Translations under genes and position numbers: made by a program | Origin: Paraburkholderia ultramafica | Lineage (GTDB): Bacteria; Pseudomonadota; Gammaproteobacteria; Burkholderiales; Burkholderiaceae | Direction of reading: 5' to 3' | Length of the DNA stretch: 64,000 nucleotides | Assembly: GCF_902859915.1 (NCBI RefSeq) | Contig: NZ_CADIKK010000032.1 | Location: forward strand, 29,330 to 93,329 | Part shown: positions 18,914 to 27,641 of the stretch, piece by piece | Layout of the letters: every line of letters starts with the position of its first letter | How positions within the stretch are numbered: position 1 is the stretch's first letter | The notes under the pieces: model-generated | What the model was told of the DNA's origin: nothing | The model's database searches: none | Seen by the model: only the letters and a program-made list of their open reading frames with translations

Positions 18914-19705
18914 CTAGACATTCCCCGCCAGATGAAACCGCGACGCCGGATGCCACAACTGCACCGACGTCGCGACATTGTCGCCGACCCACGTGCGACG
19001 CCATAGCCGCAAACACGGCTCGCCGATCTCCATCATCAGATGCCGCCGCACATGTGCGTCCGGCTTCTGCGCGTAGATGCGAAACTCCGCGCGCTGGATC
19101 GGCGCGAGCCGCACCATGTAGTGATTCGGCGTCTCGACCGTGAAGTCCTGTTGCAGATAGTCGGGAAACACTTTCGGATTGACGTAGCGGTCCTCGTACT
19201 GGATCGGCTCGCCCTCCTCGCTGTGCACGATGCACGAGTGAAACGCCGGACCGCTCGCGAGTCCGAGCGCTTCGAGCGCCTGCGGGTCGTCGCTCGGTTC
19301 GAGCGTCAGCACGCGCGCCGAATGACGATGACCGCGCGCGGCGATTTCGTCGGCAATATTGCGGATTTCCAGCACCGTCGATTCATAGCGCTGCGGCGCG
19401 ACGAACGTGCCGGAGCCTTGCACGCGCGTCAGCACGCGTTCGGTGGTCAGCTCACGCAGCGCGCGCGATACCGTCATGCGCGCGACGCCGAACTCCTTGA
19501 CCAGCTCCGTTTCGGAGGGGATCAGCCCGCCCGGCTTCCAGTCACCCTCGCTGATGCGCCTGATCACGTAGCGCTTGATCTGCTCATAAGCGGGCATCGC
19601 CTTCACCGGTGTGTCGCGGTGGCGCTCGGCATGGTTCTGCATTTGAGCGCCGGGTAGGCCTGGTGCATTCGGTGCGGTTTGCGCGTTGTTTGTAGTTGTG
19701 TTCAC
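18914..19705 (-). CDS. GntR-family transcriptional regulator, HutC subfamily (second copy)
   Basis: A 263-residue HutC-type regulator. The GTG at 19705 is chosen because CGAGG lies about 6-10 bases upstream; ATG at 19642 is an alternative. The winged helix (AYEQIKRYVIRRI, PSETELVKEFGVARMTVSRALREL, LTRVQGSGTFVAPQRYEST) and UTRA domain (IQYEDRYVNPKVFPDYLQQDF) parallel the neighbour at 18025, showing that the two are paralogues. It follows the lyase gene by 91 bases and is the last gene of the minus-strand locus. The intergenic stretch contains TTGTACACC preceded by two GGTGGTAC-like units, a weak operator candidate. Confidence 0.9.
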   Translation of the reverse strand: MNTTTNNAQTAPNAPGLPGAQMQNHAERHRDTPVKAMPAYEQIKRYVIRRISEGDWKPGGLIPSETELVKEFGVARMTVSRALRELTTERVLTRVQGSGTFVAPQRYESTVLEIRNIADEIAARGHRHSARVLTLEPSDDPQALEALGLASGPAFHSCIVHSEEGEPIQYEDRYVNPKVFPDYLQQDFTVETPNHYMVRLAPIQRAEFRIYAQKPDAHVRRHLMMEIGEPCLRLWRRTWVGDNVATSVQLWHPASRFHLAGNV

Positions 19706-19796
19706 TCCGACCTCGTGGGTGGTACGCGGGTGGTACAGGGTTGTACACCGTGACCGGTTCGCCGGCGGGCAAGCCCGCTCACCGGCAGTATCTCCG

Positions 19797-21446
19797 TCAT
19801 GCCAGGTGGGCGGCAGCCTGGCCGTCGTTGACTGCAACGCCCGCAGCTGCGTGGCTGTTGCCCGCGGCCGCCAGATTCGTCACCGTGGCGCGCGCAAGCT
19901 GCTGTGCGCCGTCGGCGGATACGGCCGGCCGGGGTCCAATGTTACCAGGGTTCGGCAACGGCGGCGGCGCCTCGTCGGCGATCATCCGGAACGCGACGCT
20001 CATGTCGTCCGCGAGCGGGCGGTCGTCGCGGTAGGTCGGCACGACGCGCCGCACGCGTTGCCTGAGCGCTTCGGTATGCGGCGCGCGCGGTGCGTCGATG
20101 CTTTGCAGGTCGTAGGCTTGCGCTGCCGCCAGCAATTCGATCGCGACGATGCGCCCGGCGTTGTCGACGATTTCCAGCGCCTTGAGCGCGGCGGGCGTCG
20201 CGTGGCACAAATGGTCCTCCTGCAAGCCCGACGTGATGCCGCCGTCGAGACTCGCCGGCATCGCGAGGCGCCGGTTCTGCGCAACCAGCGAGGCCGCCGT
20301 GTACTGCGCGATCATGAAGCCCGAACAGGTGCCGCCCGGCTCCGCGAGAAACGCGGGCAGGCCGCTGACCAGCGGATTGACCAGACGGTCGAGGCGCCGC
20401 TCGGCCATCGCGGCGACTTGCGCGATGGCGGTGGCGAGGCTGTCCATCGCCAGCGCGATCGACGCGCCCACCGCGTGCGCCTGCGAATAAACGCGCGGCT
20501 CTTGCGGCGTGCCGGCGACGATCGGGTTGTCGGTGATCGACGCGAGTTCGCGATTGACCACGTCGGCGGTCGCGGCCAGCACGTCGCGCGCGGCGCCGTG
20601 GACGTGTGGAATGGTCCGCATGCTCAGCGGGTCCTGGGTGCGCTGGCCGACCACCGCCGCGAGAATGCCGCTGTCGGCGAGTGTCGTGCGCATCCGTTCG
20701 CCGACCAGATTCAGCCCGGCCGAAATCCGCAAGGCGAGCGAATCTTCATCGAAGGCTGCGAGCTGGCCGCGCAAATTCTCGAAGCTCATCGCGGCGACCA
20801 TGTCGGTCCAGTCGAGCAGGCGTGCGGCGCGCGCCATCGCCAACGCCGCGAGGCCAGTCACGCATGGCGTGCCGTTGATCAGGCTCAGCCCTTCCTTGGC
20901 TTCGAGCACCAGCGGTTCGAGCCCGAGCTGCTGCAACGCTTCGTGCCCGTTGAGCCGCTCGCCGCGATAGCGCACGTGCCCCTCGCCAATGCAGACGAGC
21001 GCGATATGTGCCATATGGCTCAGATAGCCGACCGAACCGAACGCCGGCACCTCCGGCAAACAATCGGCGTTGAGCAAGGCCACCAGCTGCTCGACGACTG
21101 CGAGGCGAATCCCCGAATGTCCGTGCGCGAAATTGTTGACGGCCGCGGCCATGATCGCGCGTGTCTCGGCGACCCCGAGCGACGCGCCGACGCCGACCGC
21201 GTGGCTCATCAGAATATTGCGCGACAGCGTGCGCTGTTCAGCCGGCGACACGATCACGTCGCACAACGCGCCCACGCCGGTATTCACGCCATACGCGCGA
21301 ATCCCGCGCTCGACGATCTGCTCGACGAGTACCCGCGCCGCTGCGATGCGCGCGCGGGTGCCGGCGCAAAGCTCGAGCGGCTCGCCGGCGGCGACTGCGG
21401 CCACCTGAGCCCAGTCGAGAGGACGTTCGGAACGGATCACGGCCAT
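19797..21446 (-). CDS. Histidine/aromatic ammonia-lyase-family protein lacking the MIO-forming Ala-Ser-Gly triad
   Basis: A 549-residue HutH homologue; the ATG at 21446 is preferred to an in-frame TTG at 21467. Family features are AYGVNTGVGAL with catalytic Tyr52, LMSHAVGVG, LINGTPCVTG, QDPLSMRTIPHVHG and SLDGGITSGLQEDH. Where HutH has GSVG-ASG-DLAPLAH, this protein reads GSVG-YLSHMAH (residues 137-147, bases 21006-21038): the three residues that cyclise to the MIO electrophile are exactly missing. The HAL Glu near ASENK is Gln here (VAQNR). Canonical ammonia-lyase chemistry is therefore not expected. The rest of the fold is intact and the gene sits in an amino-acid transporter operon with a HutC regulator, so it is probably functional in another role. 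Confidence 0.85.
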   Translation of the reverse strand: MAVIRSERPLDWAQVAAVAAGEPLELCAGTRARIAAARVLVEQIVERGIRAYGVNTGVGALCDVIVSPAEQRTLSRNILMSHAVGVGASLGVAETRAIMAAAVNNFAHGHSGIRLAVVEQLVALLNADCLPEVPAFGSVGYLSHMAHIALVCIGEGHVRYRGERLNGHEALQQLGLEPLVLEAKEGLSLINGTPCVTGLAALAMARAARLLDWTDMVAAMSFENLRGQLAAFDEDSLALRISAGLNLVGERMRTTLADSGILAAVVGQRTQDPLSMRTIPHVHGAARDVLAATADVVNRELASITDNPIVAGTPQEPRVYSQAHAVGASIALAMDSLATAIAQVAAMAERRLDRLVNPLVSGLPAFLAEPGGTCSGFMIAQYTAASLVAQNRRLAMPASLDGGITSGLQEDHLCHATPAALKALEIVDNAGRIVAIELLAAAQAYDLQSIDAPRAPHTEALRQRVRRVVPTYRDDRPLADDMSVAFRMIADEAPPPLPNPGNIGPRPAVSADGAQQLARATVTNLAAAGNSHAAAGVAVNDGQAAAHLA

Positions 21447-21484
21447 GATAGTGCTCTGCTCGGTCAATTACCTGGTGATACTGA

Positions 21485-22276
21485 TCAGTGGGTGCTGCGA
21501 TCCTGATGGCTCGACACGAATTGCCGGAAGCGCTCCGACCTGCATTCGACGAATACTTCGTCGGGTGTCCCGTCCGCTTCCACCTGCCCCTGATGCAGGA
21601 ACATCACGCGGTTCGACACGTGGCGCGCGAACCCCATCTCGTGCGTGACGACCAGCATGGTGCGGCCCTCTTCGGCGAGCGAGCGCATCACGCGCAGCAC
21701 TTCGCCAACCAGTTCCGGGTCGAGCGCCGAGGTGGGCTCGTCGAACAGCATGACCTTCGGATGCATCGCCAACGCGCGCGCAATCGCCACGCGCTGCTGC
21801 TGACCGCCCGACAGATGCGCCGGATAGTGACCGCGCTTTTCCGCGAGACCGACTTTCGCGAGCAGCGCCTCGGCCTCTTCGACCGACTCGGCACGGCTGC
21901 GCTTTTGCACGCGCATCGGCCCTTCGATCAGATTTTCCAGCACCGTCATATGCGACCAGAGATTGAAGTTCTGGAACACCATGCCGAGTTGCGAGCGCAC
22001 CCGGTCCACCTGGCGGCGGTCGCCCGGTTGCAGCTTGCCGTCGCTGCGGCGCTTCATTTTCAGTTCTTCGCCGGCGAGCGCGATCGAACCGTCGTCGGGT
22101 GTTTCGAGCAGGTTCAGACAGCGCAGGAACGTGCTCTTGCCCGAGCCGCTCGCGCCGAGAATCGAGATCACGTCGCCTTGATGGGCGTCGAGCGAAATGC
22201 CTTTGAGCACGTGATGATCGCCGAACGATTTATGAATGTTCTTGAGCGACAGTGCGACGGGTGCCGTAGCGTTCAT
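21485..22276 (-). CDS. Polar amino-acid ABC transporter ATP-binding protein (HisP-like)
   Basis: A 263-residue ATPase starting at ATG 22276, preceded by CTGGAG; an ATG 18 bases further upstream lies in the ribosome site itself. Motifs are Walker A GASGSGKST, MVFQNFNLWSHM, LSGGQQQRVAIARAL, VMLFDEPTSALD and LVVTHEMGFARH. The insert LKMKRRSDGKLQPGDRRQVD is typical of HisP/ArtP relatives. It is the fourth gene in the operon SBP, permease, permease, ATPase, lyase. Confidence 0.94.
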   Translation of the reverse strand: MNATAPVALSLKNIHKSFGDHHVLKGISLDAHQGDVISILGASGSGKSTFLRCLNLLETPDDGSIALAGEELKMKRRSDGKLQPGDRRQVDRVRSQLGMVFQNFNLWSHMTVLENLIEGPMRVQKRSRAESVEEAEALLAKVGLAEKRGHYPAHLSGGQQQRVAIARALAMHPKVMLFDEPTSALDPELVGEVLRVMRSLAEEGRTMLVVTHEMGFARHVSNRVMFLHQGQVEADGTPDEVFVECRSERFRQFVSSHQDRSTH

Positions 22277-22332
22277 GGAATTCTCCAGGTTCATCCGGGT
22301 GGGCCGGCCATTCAGGACGCGGCGCGACGTGC

Positions 22333-23067
22333 TTAGGTGGTGGCGGAGATCGGGCGGCTCGGCGCGGTCTGCGTGGGCACCGCGCGCAAATGGCGCGACA
22401 GACGGGTTTCGAGCAGGCCGAGCACGCGCACGATCACGAAGTTCAGAAACAGATAGATCAGTGCCGCGCAGATGAAGACTTCAGTCGTGCGATAGGTCTG
22501 CTGGATGATCTGCTGCGCGACCCCGGTCACTTCCCACACCGTGACGAGACTGGCGAGCGCGGTCGACTTGACGAGCAGCACGGCTTCCGTCGAATACGCG
22601 GGCAGACACTGACGCAATGCGATCGGACCGATCACGCGGCGCAGCAGCGCGAAGCCCGACAGGCCGATCGAATAACCCGCCTCGATCTGACCGACCGGCA
22701 CCGCCATCAGGCCGCCGCGAATAATCTCGGCGGTGTATCCCGCCGTGCATAGCGCGAGCGATAAAACCGCGCACATGTAGGGCTCGCGCAGCACCGGCCA
22801 CAGGAAACTCTCGCGAATCACGCCGAACTGGCCCATCCCGTAGTAGACGAGGAACATCTGGATCAGCAGCGGCGAGCCGCGAAACACGAGGATATAGGCG
22901 CGCGCGAAGCGGTTCGGCAGCCAGCGCGGCGACACGCGCATCGTGACGATCACGAGCGAGAGCAGACCGCCGAGAATCAGCGAGCAGAAGAACAGCCCGA
23001 GCGTAGTCGGCACGGCTGCGATCAGTTGCTTCAGCGTGTCGAGCAGAAAGTCGAAATCGAAATGCAT
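22333..23067 (-). CDS. Polar amino-acid ABC transporter permease (HisM-like)
   Basis: A 244-residue inner-membrane permease. The helix VFRGSPLLIQMFLVYYGMGQFG and the coupling loop VGQIEAGYSIGLSGFALLRRVIGP are the HisM/ArtM signatures. It lies 14 bases after the partner permease. It builds the translocation pore with the protein encoded at 23082-23804. Confidence 0.92.
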   Translation of the reverse strand: MHFDFDFLLDTLKQLIAAVPTTLGLFFCSLILGGLLSLVIVTMRVSPRWLPNRFARAYILVFRGSPLLIQMFLVYYGMGQFGVIRESFLWPVLREPYMCAVLSLALCTAGYTAEIIRGGLMAVPVGQIEAGYSIGLSGFALLRRVIGPIALRQCLPAYSTEAVLLVKSTALASLVTVWEVTGVAQQIIQQTYRTTEVFICAALIYLFLNFVIVRVLGLLETRLSRHLRAVPTQTAPSRPISATT

Positions 23068-23081
23068 GGTGGCCGTTCTCG

Positions 23082-23804
23082 TCAGTTACGCGCGAAGTTG
23101 CGCTTGAAGGACCGGCCCACGCGCGCCTCGGCGCGGTTGAAGACCCGGTTCGAGATGCTGGTCATCAGCAGATACAGCGCGCCGCCCACCACGAAGAACG
23201 TGAAGTATTGATGCGTGGAGCCCGCCGCAATCTGGCTCGCGCGCAGCAATTCCGCGAGCCCGGTCACGGAGATCAGCGCCGAGTCCTTCAGGCTCAGTTG
23301 CCAGACGTTGCCGATGCCGGGCAACGCGAAGCGCAGTACTTGCGGAATCAGGATGCGGCGCGCCATCGTCAGCGTCGGCATGCCGATCGAGCGCGCGGCT
23401 TCGAGTTCGCCGCGCGACACCGCCAGTACCGCCGCGCGATACACCTCGGCCTGGTAAGCACCTGAAATCAGGCCGACTGCGAGCGCGCCGATCACGAACG
23501 GCGGCACGCCGATGAAACCGTCCGCGCCGAACCACTGGCCGATGGTGGTCACGAGTGTCGAGCCGCCGAAATAGAACAGATAGATCACGAGCAACTCAGG
23601 CACGCCGCGAAACACGGTGGTGTAGATGTCGCCGATCACACGCAGCGTGCGCAGGCGCGACAGCTTGGCCGCCGCCACCAGCCCGCCGACTACGGCGCCG
23701 ACTGCGAGCGCCGCCAGCGTAAGCGCGACCGTCATCAATGCCGCGAGCAGCAACACGCCGCCCCAGCCTTCCGGCCCGAAGCCGAACATTTGCATCAAAG
23801 CCAT
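23082..23804 (-). CDS. Polar amino-acid ABC transporter permease (HisQ-like)
   Basis: A 240-residue permease with hydrophobic helices and the EAA loop SRGELEAARSIGMPTLTMARRILIPQ. The conserved VFRGVPELLVIYLFYFGG segment is characteristic of HisQ/ArtQ. It follows the binding-protein gene after an 88-base gap and is co-directional with the rest of the operon. Confidence 0.92.
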   Translation of the reverse strand: MALMQMFGFGPEGWGGVLLLAALMTVALTLAALAVGAVVGGLVAAAKLSRLRTLRVIGDIYTTVFRGVPELLVIYLFYFGGSTLVTTIGQWFGADGFIGVPPFVIGALAVGLISGAYQAEVYRAAVLAVSRGELEAARSIGMPTLTMARRILIPQVLRFALPGIGNVWQLSLKDSALISVTGLAELLRASQIAAGSTHQYFTFFVVGGALYLLMTSISNRVFNRAEARVGRSFKRNFARN

Positions 23805-23892
23805 TGCCTAAACCTCGTCCATGACGCCGGATCGAACCAGCCGGCACGCGCGACGTCGCAGCGCGTGCCGCATCTTCTCAGCGCTCAGCGCA

Positions 23893-24753
23893 TCAGGGCG
23901 TGACGTCGCTCTTGAACCATTTTTCGGAGAGCTTCTTGACGGTGCCGTCGGCGAGTGCGGCGCTGATCGCGGTGTCGAACTTCGCCCGCAGATCGGCGTC
24001 CTGCTTGCGGAATGCGAGCCCTTCGCCCGGCCCCCAGATCGGACCGCCGATCTTCGGACCGGCCATCGTGACCGACGCGGTTTCTTTCTTGTCGATGTTG
24101 GCGGCGTAGTAGGTCACATCGTCGAACGACGCGTCGATGCGGCCGTTGGCCAGATCGAGATCGCGTTCCGGCGACGTCTTGTAGACGCGGATACTGGCGA
24201 TGTCCTTGAAGCCGTCGTTGATGAATTTGGTGTAGACCGTGCCCGACTGGATGCCGATGGTCTTGCCCTTCAACTGCTTGCGCAGCGCGTCGACGGTCGG
24301 CTGATCGGTCTTCGGGTCGCCCGTCAGCTTGACGACGCCGGCGTTGGGCGCGGCCTTCGGCAGCACTTTCGCATCGGCGACGGCGAACGTGGCGGGTGTC
24401 GCCGCGTAGGGCCGCGAGAACGCGATGATCTTTTCACGCTCCGGCGTGATCGAAATCGCATCCATCAGGACATCGAACTTACCGGCTTGCAGGCCGGGGA
24501 TCATGCCGTCGAAGTCCTGCGCGACGAGGTTGCATTGCAGCTTCGCGCGCTCGCACAGATTGGCGACCAGTTCGGGTTCGAAGCCACCCAGCTTGCCGCC
24601 CGGCAAGGTCAGATTCCACGGTGCGTAGCCGCCTTCCAGCGCGATCGTCACTGTCTTCCAGTCTTTGGCCTGCACCGGTGCCGCGAAAATCGTTGCGGCG
24701 CCGAGAACGGCGCCCATCAATGCGTTTGCTGCCGTTCTGCGCTTCACTTTCAC
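23893..24753 (-). CDS. Polar amino-acid ABC transporter, periplasmic binding protein (LAO/HisJ-like)
   Basis: A 286-residue family-3 binding protein with a GTG start at 24753 and AAGGAG at good spacing. The signal peptide (LMGAVLGAATIFAAPVQA) is cleaved before KDW. Family features are GGYAPWNLTLPGGKLGGFEPEL, LQCNLVAQDFDGMIPGLQAGKFDVLMDAISITPEREKIIAFSRPY. Basic amino-acid or opine binding proteins share this pattern, but the ligand is not readable. It is the first gene of the operon that contains the MIO-less lyase, and two HutC-like palindromes lie upstream. Confidence 0.92.
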   Translation of the reverse strand: MKVKRRTAANALMGAVLGAATIFAAPVQAKDWKTVTIALEGGYAPWNLTLPGGKLGGFEPELVANLCERAKLQCNLVAQDFDGMIPGLQAGKFDVLMDAISITPEREKIIAFSRPYAATPATFAVADAKVLPKAAPNAGVVKLTGDPKTDQPTVDALRKQLKGKTIGIQSGTVYTKFINDGFKDIASIRVYKTSPERDLDLANGRIDASFDDVTYYAANIDKKETASVTMAGPKIGGPIWGPGEGLAFRKQDADLRAKFDTAISAALADGTVKKLSEKWFKSDVTP

Positions 24754-24810
24754 GTCGAAACTCCTTGATTGAGGAAACCGTCGAGCTGGGTGTTTTCACT
24801 GCCGCTTAAT

Positions 24811-24837
24811 TTGTATAGACAAGATTGCACGAGTCAA
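24811..24837 (-). promoter_or_regulatory. Promoter with HutC-type operator for the binding-protein/lyase operon
   Basis: TTGTATAGACAA (24811-24822) is a near-perfect TTGT-N4-ACAA palindrome of the type bound by HutC-family regulators. On the minus strand a -35-like TTGACT (24832-24837) is followed after 16 bases by TACAAA inside the palindrome. Binding there would block the polymerase. The GTG start is 58 bases downstream. Confidence 0.6.
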
Positions 24838-24983
24838 AAAGCGACCGCAAGAGGATTCAGCGAAAATTGCCCGAATCATCGGGTAAGCCCCTACTCGATG
24901 CCGTGCGATAAGGCTCTGCGGAGAGTTCTTAATGACTGGGGGTCGCTGGAGGATGCTGCGGCATGAAATACCTGCGCCGGACT

Positions 24984-24995
24984 TTGTCTAGACAG
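24984..24995. promoter_or_regulatory. Second HutC-like palindrome
   Basis: TTGTCTAGACAG contains the perfect 10-bp palindrome TGTCTAGACA (24985-24994). It resembles the site at 24811 and lies 161 bases farther upstream, close to the stop of the methyltransferase gene. It could be an auxiliary operator permitting looping; that is inference. Confidence 0.45.
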
Positions 24996-25020
24996 GTTAG
25001 AGCGTGAAGGTAAAAGAGCT

Positions 25021-25701
25021 CTACCAGATGAAAGGCACGAAGCGAAAACGCACCCGCTCCATGTACTCCGCATAACCGTCGAGTTGCTCGGCCAGCACGC
25101 GCTCCTCGCGCACCGCTCGCCAGCCGATGCCGATCACCATCACGGGCACGAACGCAAGCCCCCACCATGAACCGAGCAGCAACGGCGTGCCGACGAGCAG
25201 CAGCAGCGCGGAGGAATACATCGGATGGCGGATATGCGCGTAAGGGCCGGTGTCGATCACCTTATGGCCGCGGCTCGTCTGGATCTTCACGACCGGGGCC
25301 GCATAGCTGTTGGCCTTGAACACGAAGCGGCACATGAAGATGCAGAGGAACACGCCCAGCGAACCGAGGCTGACCAGCCAGACCGGCAGCGGCGCGGACC
25401 AGCGCAAGCGCACCGCGTCGAGCCCCATCACGATCAGCCAGCCGCACCACACCAGCGTGACGCCCATCATGAAGAAACGGTCCCAGCGGCTTTGCTGCGC
25501 CTGCATGACCGGCGCGAGACGTTCGGCGAGCAAGCCGGGATCATGGCGCGCGAGCCATAAACCGAGCCACAAGCTCAACACGCCCAGCTCGATCAGATAC
25601 CACCACGCAGCCGGCCACGCCAAGGTGCCCGCCGCGCCGAACAGCAGCACGCCCATGGCCGCCAGCCAGATCACCGTTTGCAGGATGAGGCGCGTGACCA
25701 T
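25021..25701 (-). CDS. Isoprenylcysteine carboxyl methyltransferase-like membrane methyltransferase
   Basis: A 226-residue protein with about five hydrophobic segments. The C-terminal SAM-binding signature of the ICMT/PEMT group is visible as VIDTGPYAHIRHPMY and RAVREERVL. Bacterial members methylate phospholipids, small lipids or unknown membrane substrates; no prenylated proteins are expected in this organism. It lies 24 bases after the arylamine N-acetyltransferase gene on the same strand and may be co-transcribed. The precise substrate is unknown. Confidence 0.82.
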   Translation of the reverse strand: MVTRLILQTVIWLAAMGVLLFGAAGTLAWPAAWWYLIELGVLSLWLGLWLARHDPGLLAERLAPVMQAQQSRWDRFFMMGVTLVWCGWLIVMGLDAVRLRWSAPLPVWLVSLGSLGVFLCIFMCRFVFKANSYAAPVVKIQTSRGHKVIDTGPYAHIRHPMYSSALLLLVGTPLLLGSWWGLAFVPVMVIGIGWRAVREERVLAEQLDGYAEYMERVRFRFVPFIW

Positions 25702-25725
25702 GGCGATAGTCCGGTCCGTTACACG

Positions 25726-26562
25726 TTACGCGCTATGCGCCGGTGTGCGCACGCGCTCGAACAACCCGGCGATGTCGATGTCGCCGGTATTCAGACCGAA
25801 GCGATCGCGCAGACACGCGGCGAGTTCGTCGGCGCTGGCGAGCCGCCGTTCGTTGACGATCTGTCCGTTCGCCGCGCGTTCGTTCAGTTGATCGTTGAGC
25901 AGCGTGAGACGTGTTTCGGGCAACACGCGGCACACGATCAGGTTGCTCGCGAAAATCGAATCCGGCGAGGTCGACGTGTACCAGTTCGACGTTTCGTAAT
26001 CGATCCATTCGACCGGTTGCAGGTCGAAGCGATAGACGCGCGCCCAGCTCTCGTCGCTAGCCTGCGCTTCGAGGTAGAGCGCCTCGCGCGATGCGTCGGC
26101 GAGGCGGAATGTGCCCAGCGGGGTCGGCTGCGCGAGGCCTGCGGCCAAACGCAGCGGCGCGGTCAGCGTCACGCTGCCGAAGCCGACGTCGGCGATCCAT
26201 GCGTCGGCTCCGATGTCGACACGCAGCACCATGTGCGTGCGAGGCGGAACGATGTCGGACTCGCGGCCCCAAAGCACGCGCCCCAGCAGTGGCGTAATCC
26301 TGAAACCCAACTGCATCAGCACGTTGGCGAACAGCGCATTCTGCTCGAAGCAATAACCGCCGCGCCGCTCGGTGACGAGTTTTCTTTCGACCGATTCGGG
26401 GTCAAGCTTGACCGGACGCCGCATGAGCGGGTTCAGATTCTCGAACGGGATTGCTCCGGGGTGCAGCCGGTGAATCGCCTGCAGGACTTGCAGCGTTGCC
26501 GCGCGTGGGCCTTCGTAGCCGATGCGGGCAAAGTAGTTTTCCAGATTGACGGTGTATGACAT
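25726..26562 (-). CDS. nat: Arylamine N-acetyltransferase
   Basis: A 278-residue cytosolic enzyme that moves acetyl from acetyl-CoA to arylamines or hydrazines through a Cys thioester. The catalytic triad is clear: Cys71 (RRGGYCFEQN), His110 (RTHMVLRV) and Asp125 (WIADVGFG). The N-terminal IPFENLNPL motif fits the family, and the length is normal. The start at 26562 was chosen because the family N-terminus begins there and a CGGGA site precedes it. Confidence 0.93.
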   Translation of the reverse strand: MSYTVNLENYFARIGYEGPRAATLQVLQAIHRLHPGAIPFENLNPLMRRPVKLDPESVERKLVTERRGGYCFEQNALFANVLMQLGFRITPLLGRVLWGRESDIVPPRTHMVLRVDIGADAWIADVGFGSVTLTAPLRLAAGLAQPTPLGTFRLADASREALYLEAQASDESWARVYRFDLQPVEWIDYETSNWYTSTSPDSIFASNLIVCRVLPETRLTLLNDQLNERAANGQIVNERRLASADELAACLRDRFGLNTGDIDIAGLFERVRTPAHSA

Positions 26563-26709
26563 CGGCGTGGTCCCGGTAGGGTTTGGGGCTGGACGCTTAT
26601 GGGCCTGAGCGCCTGTCTGTATGTGGCGCGCGGCCCGGTGGTTTCGGGACAAGATCATAGCTGCTTTTCCAGTCTGCCCGAGGCGCCGGCCTTGACCGAT
26701 TTTCGTAGC

Positions 26710-26751
26710 CGCTTCAGGCGCCGCCCCGCTGCGGGAGCGGCGCCTGAAGCG
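26710..26751. terminator. 15-bp perfect inverted repeat after the DUF2501 gene
   Basis: CGCTTCAGGCGCCGC (26710-26724) and GCGGCGCCTGAAGCG (26737-26751) form a perfect 15-bp stem with a 12-base loop. It lies just past the minus-strand stop at 26763 and is probably its terminator, with only a weak T-tract (CGAAAATCGG region) beyond. Confidence 0.6.
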
Positions 26752-26762
26752 TGGGCCGTCTG

Positions 26763-27443
26763 CTACTGGACGCCCTTCAACGCCGAGGTCGCGATCGACG
26801 GCACGGTAATGCCGTGGCTCGACGCGAACTGCACCGCCGAACTCAGCGTCGACATCAGCGACTGCAACTGGCCCGGCGCCGATTGCGCGATGTATGCCGC
26901 GCTCTGCGCCGTTTGCGGATTCATTCCCGACTGCAACAGCGAAGACGGGCTCATCTGACTGATGCTGCCCAGCCCCGACTGCAAGCTCGAGTACTGGCTC
27001 ACGCCTTTGCCGAGCGACGCCAGGCCGTCCGTAAATGCCTGCTTGTTCACGGGCGTCGCCGACGCGCTGCCGCTCGCATGGCTCGCGAACGCTTCGGTCA
27101 GCTTTTGAGATAGCGACTGCTGCGTGCTGCCCACCTGCGTCAATTGACTCACCGACGGCGTTCCACCGCTCAGCAGACCCGCCGCCTGTTGCGCCTGCCC
27201 TGCCGCGCTGCTCATGCCCATCGCCGACGCCAGGCTCGATTGGCCGCTGAGCACCTGCTGGTTCGCGCCCACATACGTCTGCAACAACTGCGACATGCCA
27301 CCCGACGCGGCCGGCGCACCGCCCGCCGAACTATCGCCGCCGCCAATGCCGAACTGCTTCAGATTCAATTGCGCATTTGCAACACTGCTCAACAACAAAC
27401 CTCCACCCGCCAGCATCGAAATCAAAAGAATGCGCTTTTTCAT
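26763..27443 (-). CDS. DUF2501 (YjjA-like) secreted protein
   Basis: A 226-residue exported protein of unknown function. The ATG at 27443 is chosen because AAGGAG lies 6 bases upstream; another ATG at 27449 abuts the site. The signal peptide is KKRILLISMLAGGGLLLSSVANA before QLNL. The mature part is rich in Ser, Gly, Gln and Ala (QQVLSGQSSLASAMG, SQLLQTYVGANQQVL) and probably helical. The family is widespread in Proteobacteria and has no assigned role. It stands alone and is followed by a strong hairpin. Confidence 0.75.
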   Translation of the reverse strand: MKKRILLISMLAGGGLLLSSVANAQLNLKQFGIGGGDSSAGGAPAASGGMSQLLQTYVGANQQVLSGQSSLASAMGMSSAAGQAQQAAGLLSGGTPSVSQLTQVGSTQQSLSQKLTEAFASHASGSASATPVNKQAFTDGLASLGKGVSQYSSLQSGLGSISQMSPSSLLQSGMNPQTAQSAAYIAQSAPGQLQSLMSTLSSAVQFASSHGITVPSIATSALKGVQ

Positions 27444-27621
27444 AACCATCTCCTTACTTTGTCTTTCGGGTCACGCGTGCGGTTCGACAATTCGCTTCGG
27501 CACGCGTTCGATATGACCACAGCCATACATTTTATTTACATCAGCATTTGTTTTTAATTACGCATCAATGCCAATTAGTGGCAGTCCGTAACGGCCCAAA
27601 TTACATGTCAGAAATTTTGAT

Positions 27622-27640
27622 GCGAATAGTTCTCATTTGA
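27622..27640 (+). promoter_or_regulatory. Fur-box-like sequence upstream of the iron operon
   Basis: GCGAATAGTTCTCATTTGA matches a typical 19-bp Fur-box form (GAGAATGATTCTCATTATC) at about 13 positions by hand count. It abuts the -35 element that starts at 27642. Because the operon encodes FbpABC and a DyP/EfeB protein, iron control is plausible. The remainder of the 337-base gap 27444-27780 is AT-rich and shows no gene. Confidence 0.5.
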
Positions 27641-27641
27641 G

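Noticed and set aside
19735..19750. GTAC-containing repeats (GGTGGTAC, TTGTACACC) before the second HutC gene as a firm operator
   Set aside because: Symmetry is imperfect and the sequence differs from the two TTGT-N4-ACAA sites, so it was only mentioned as weak.
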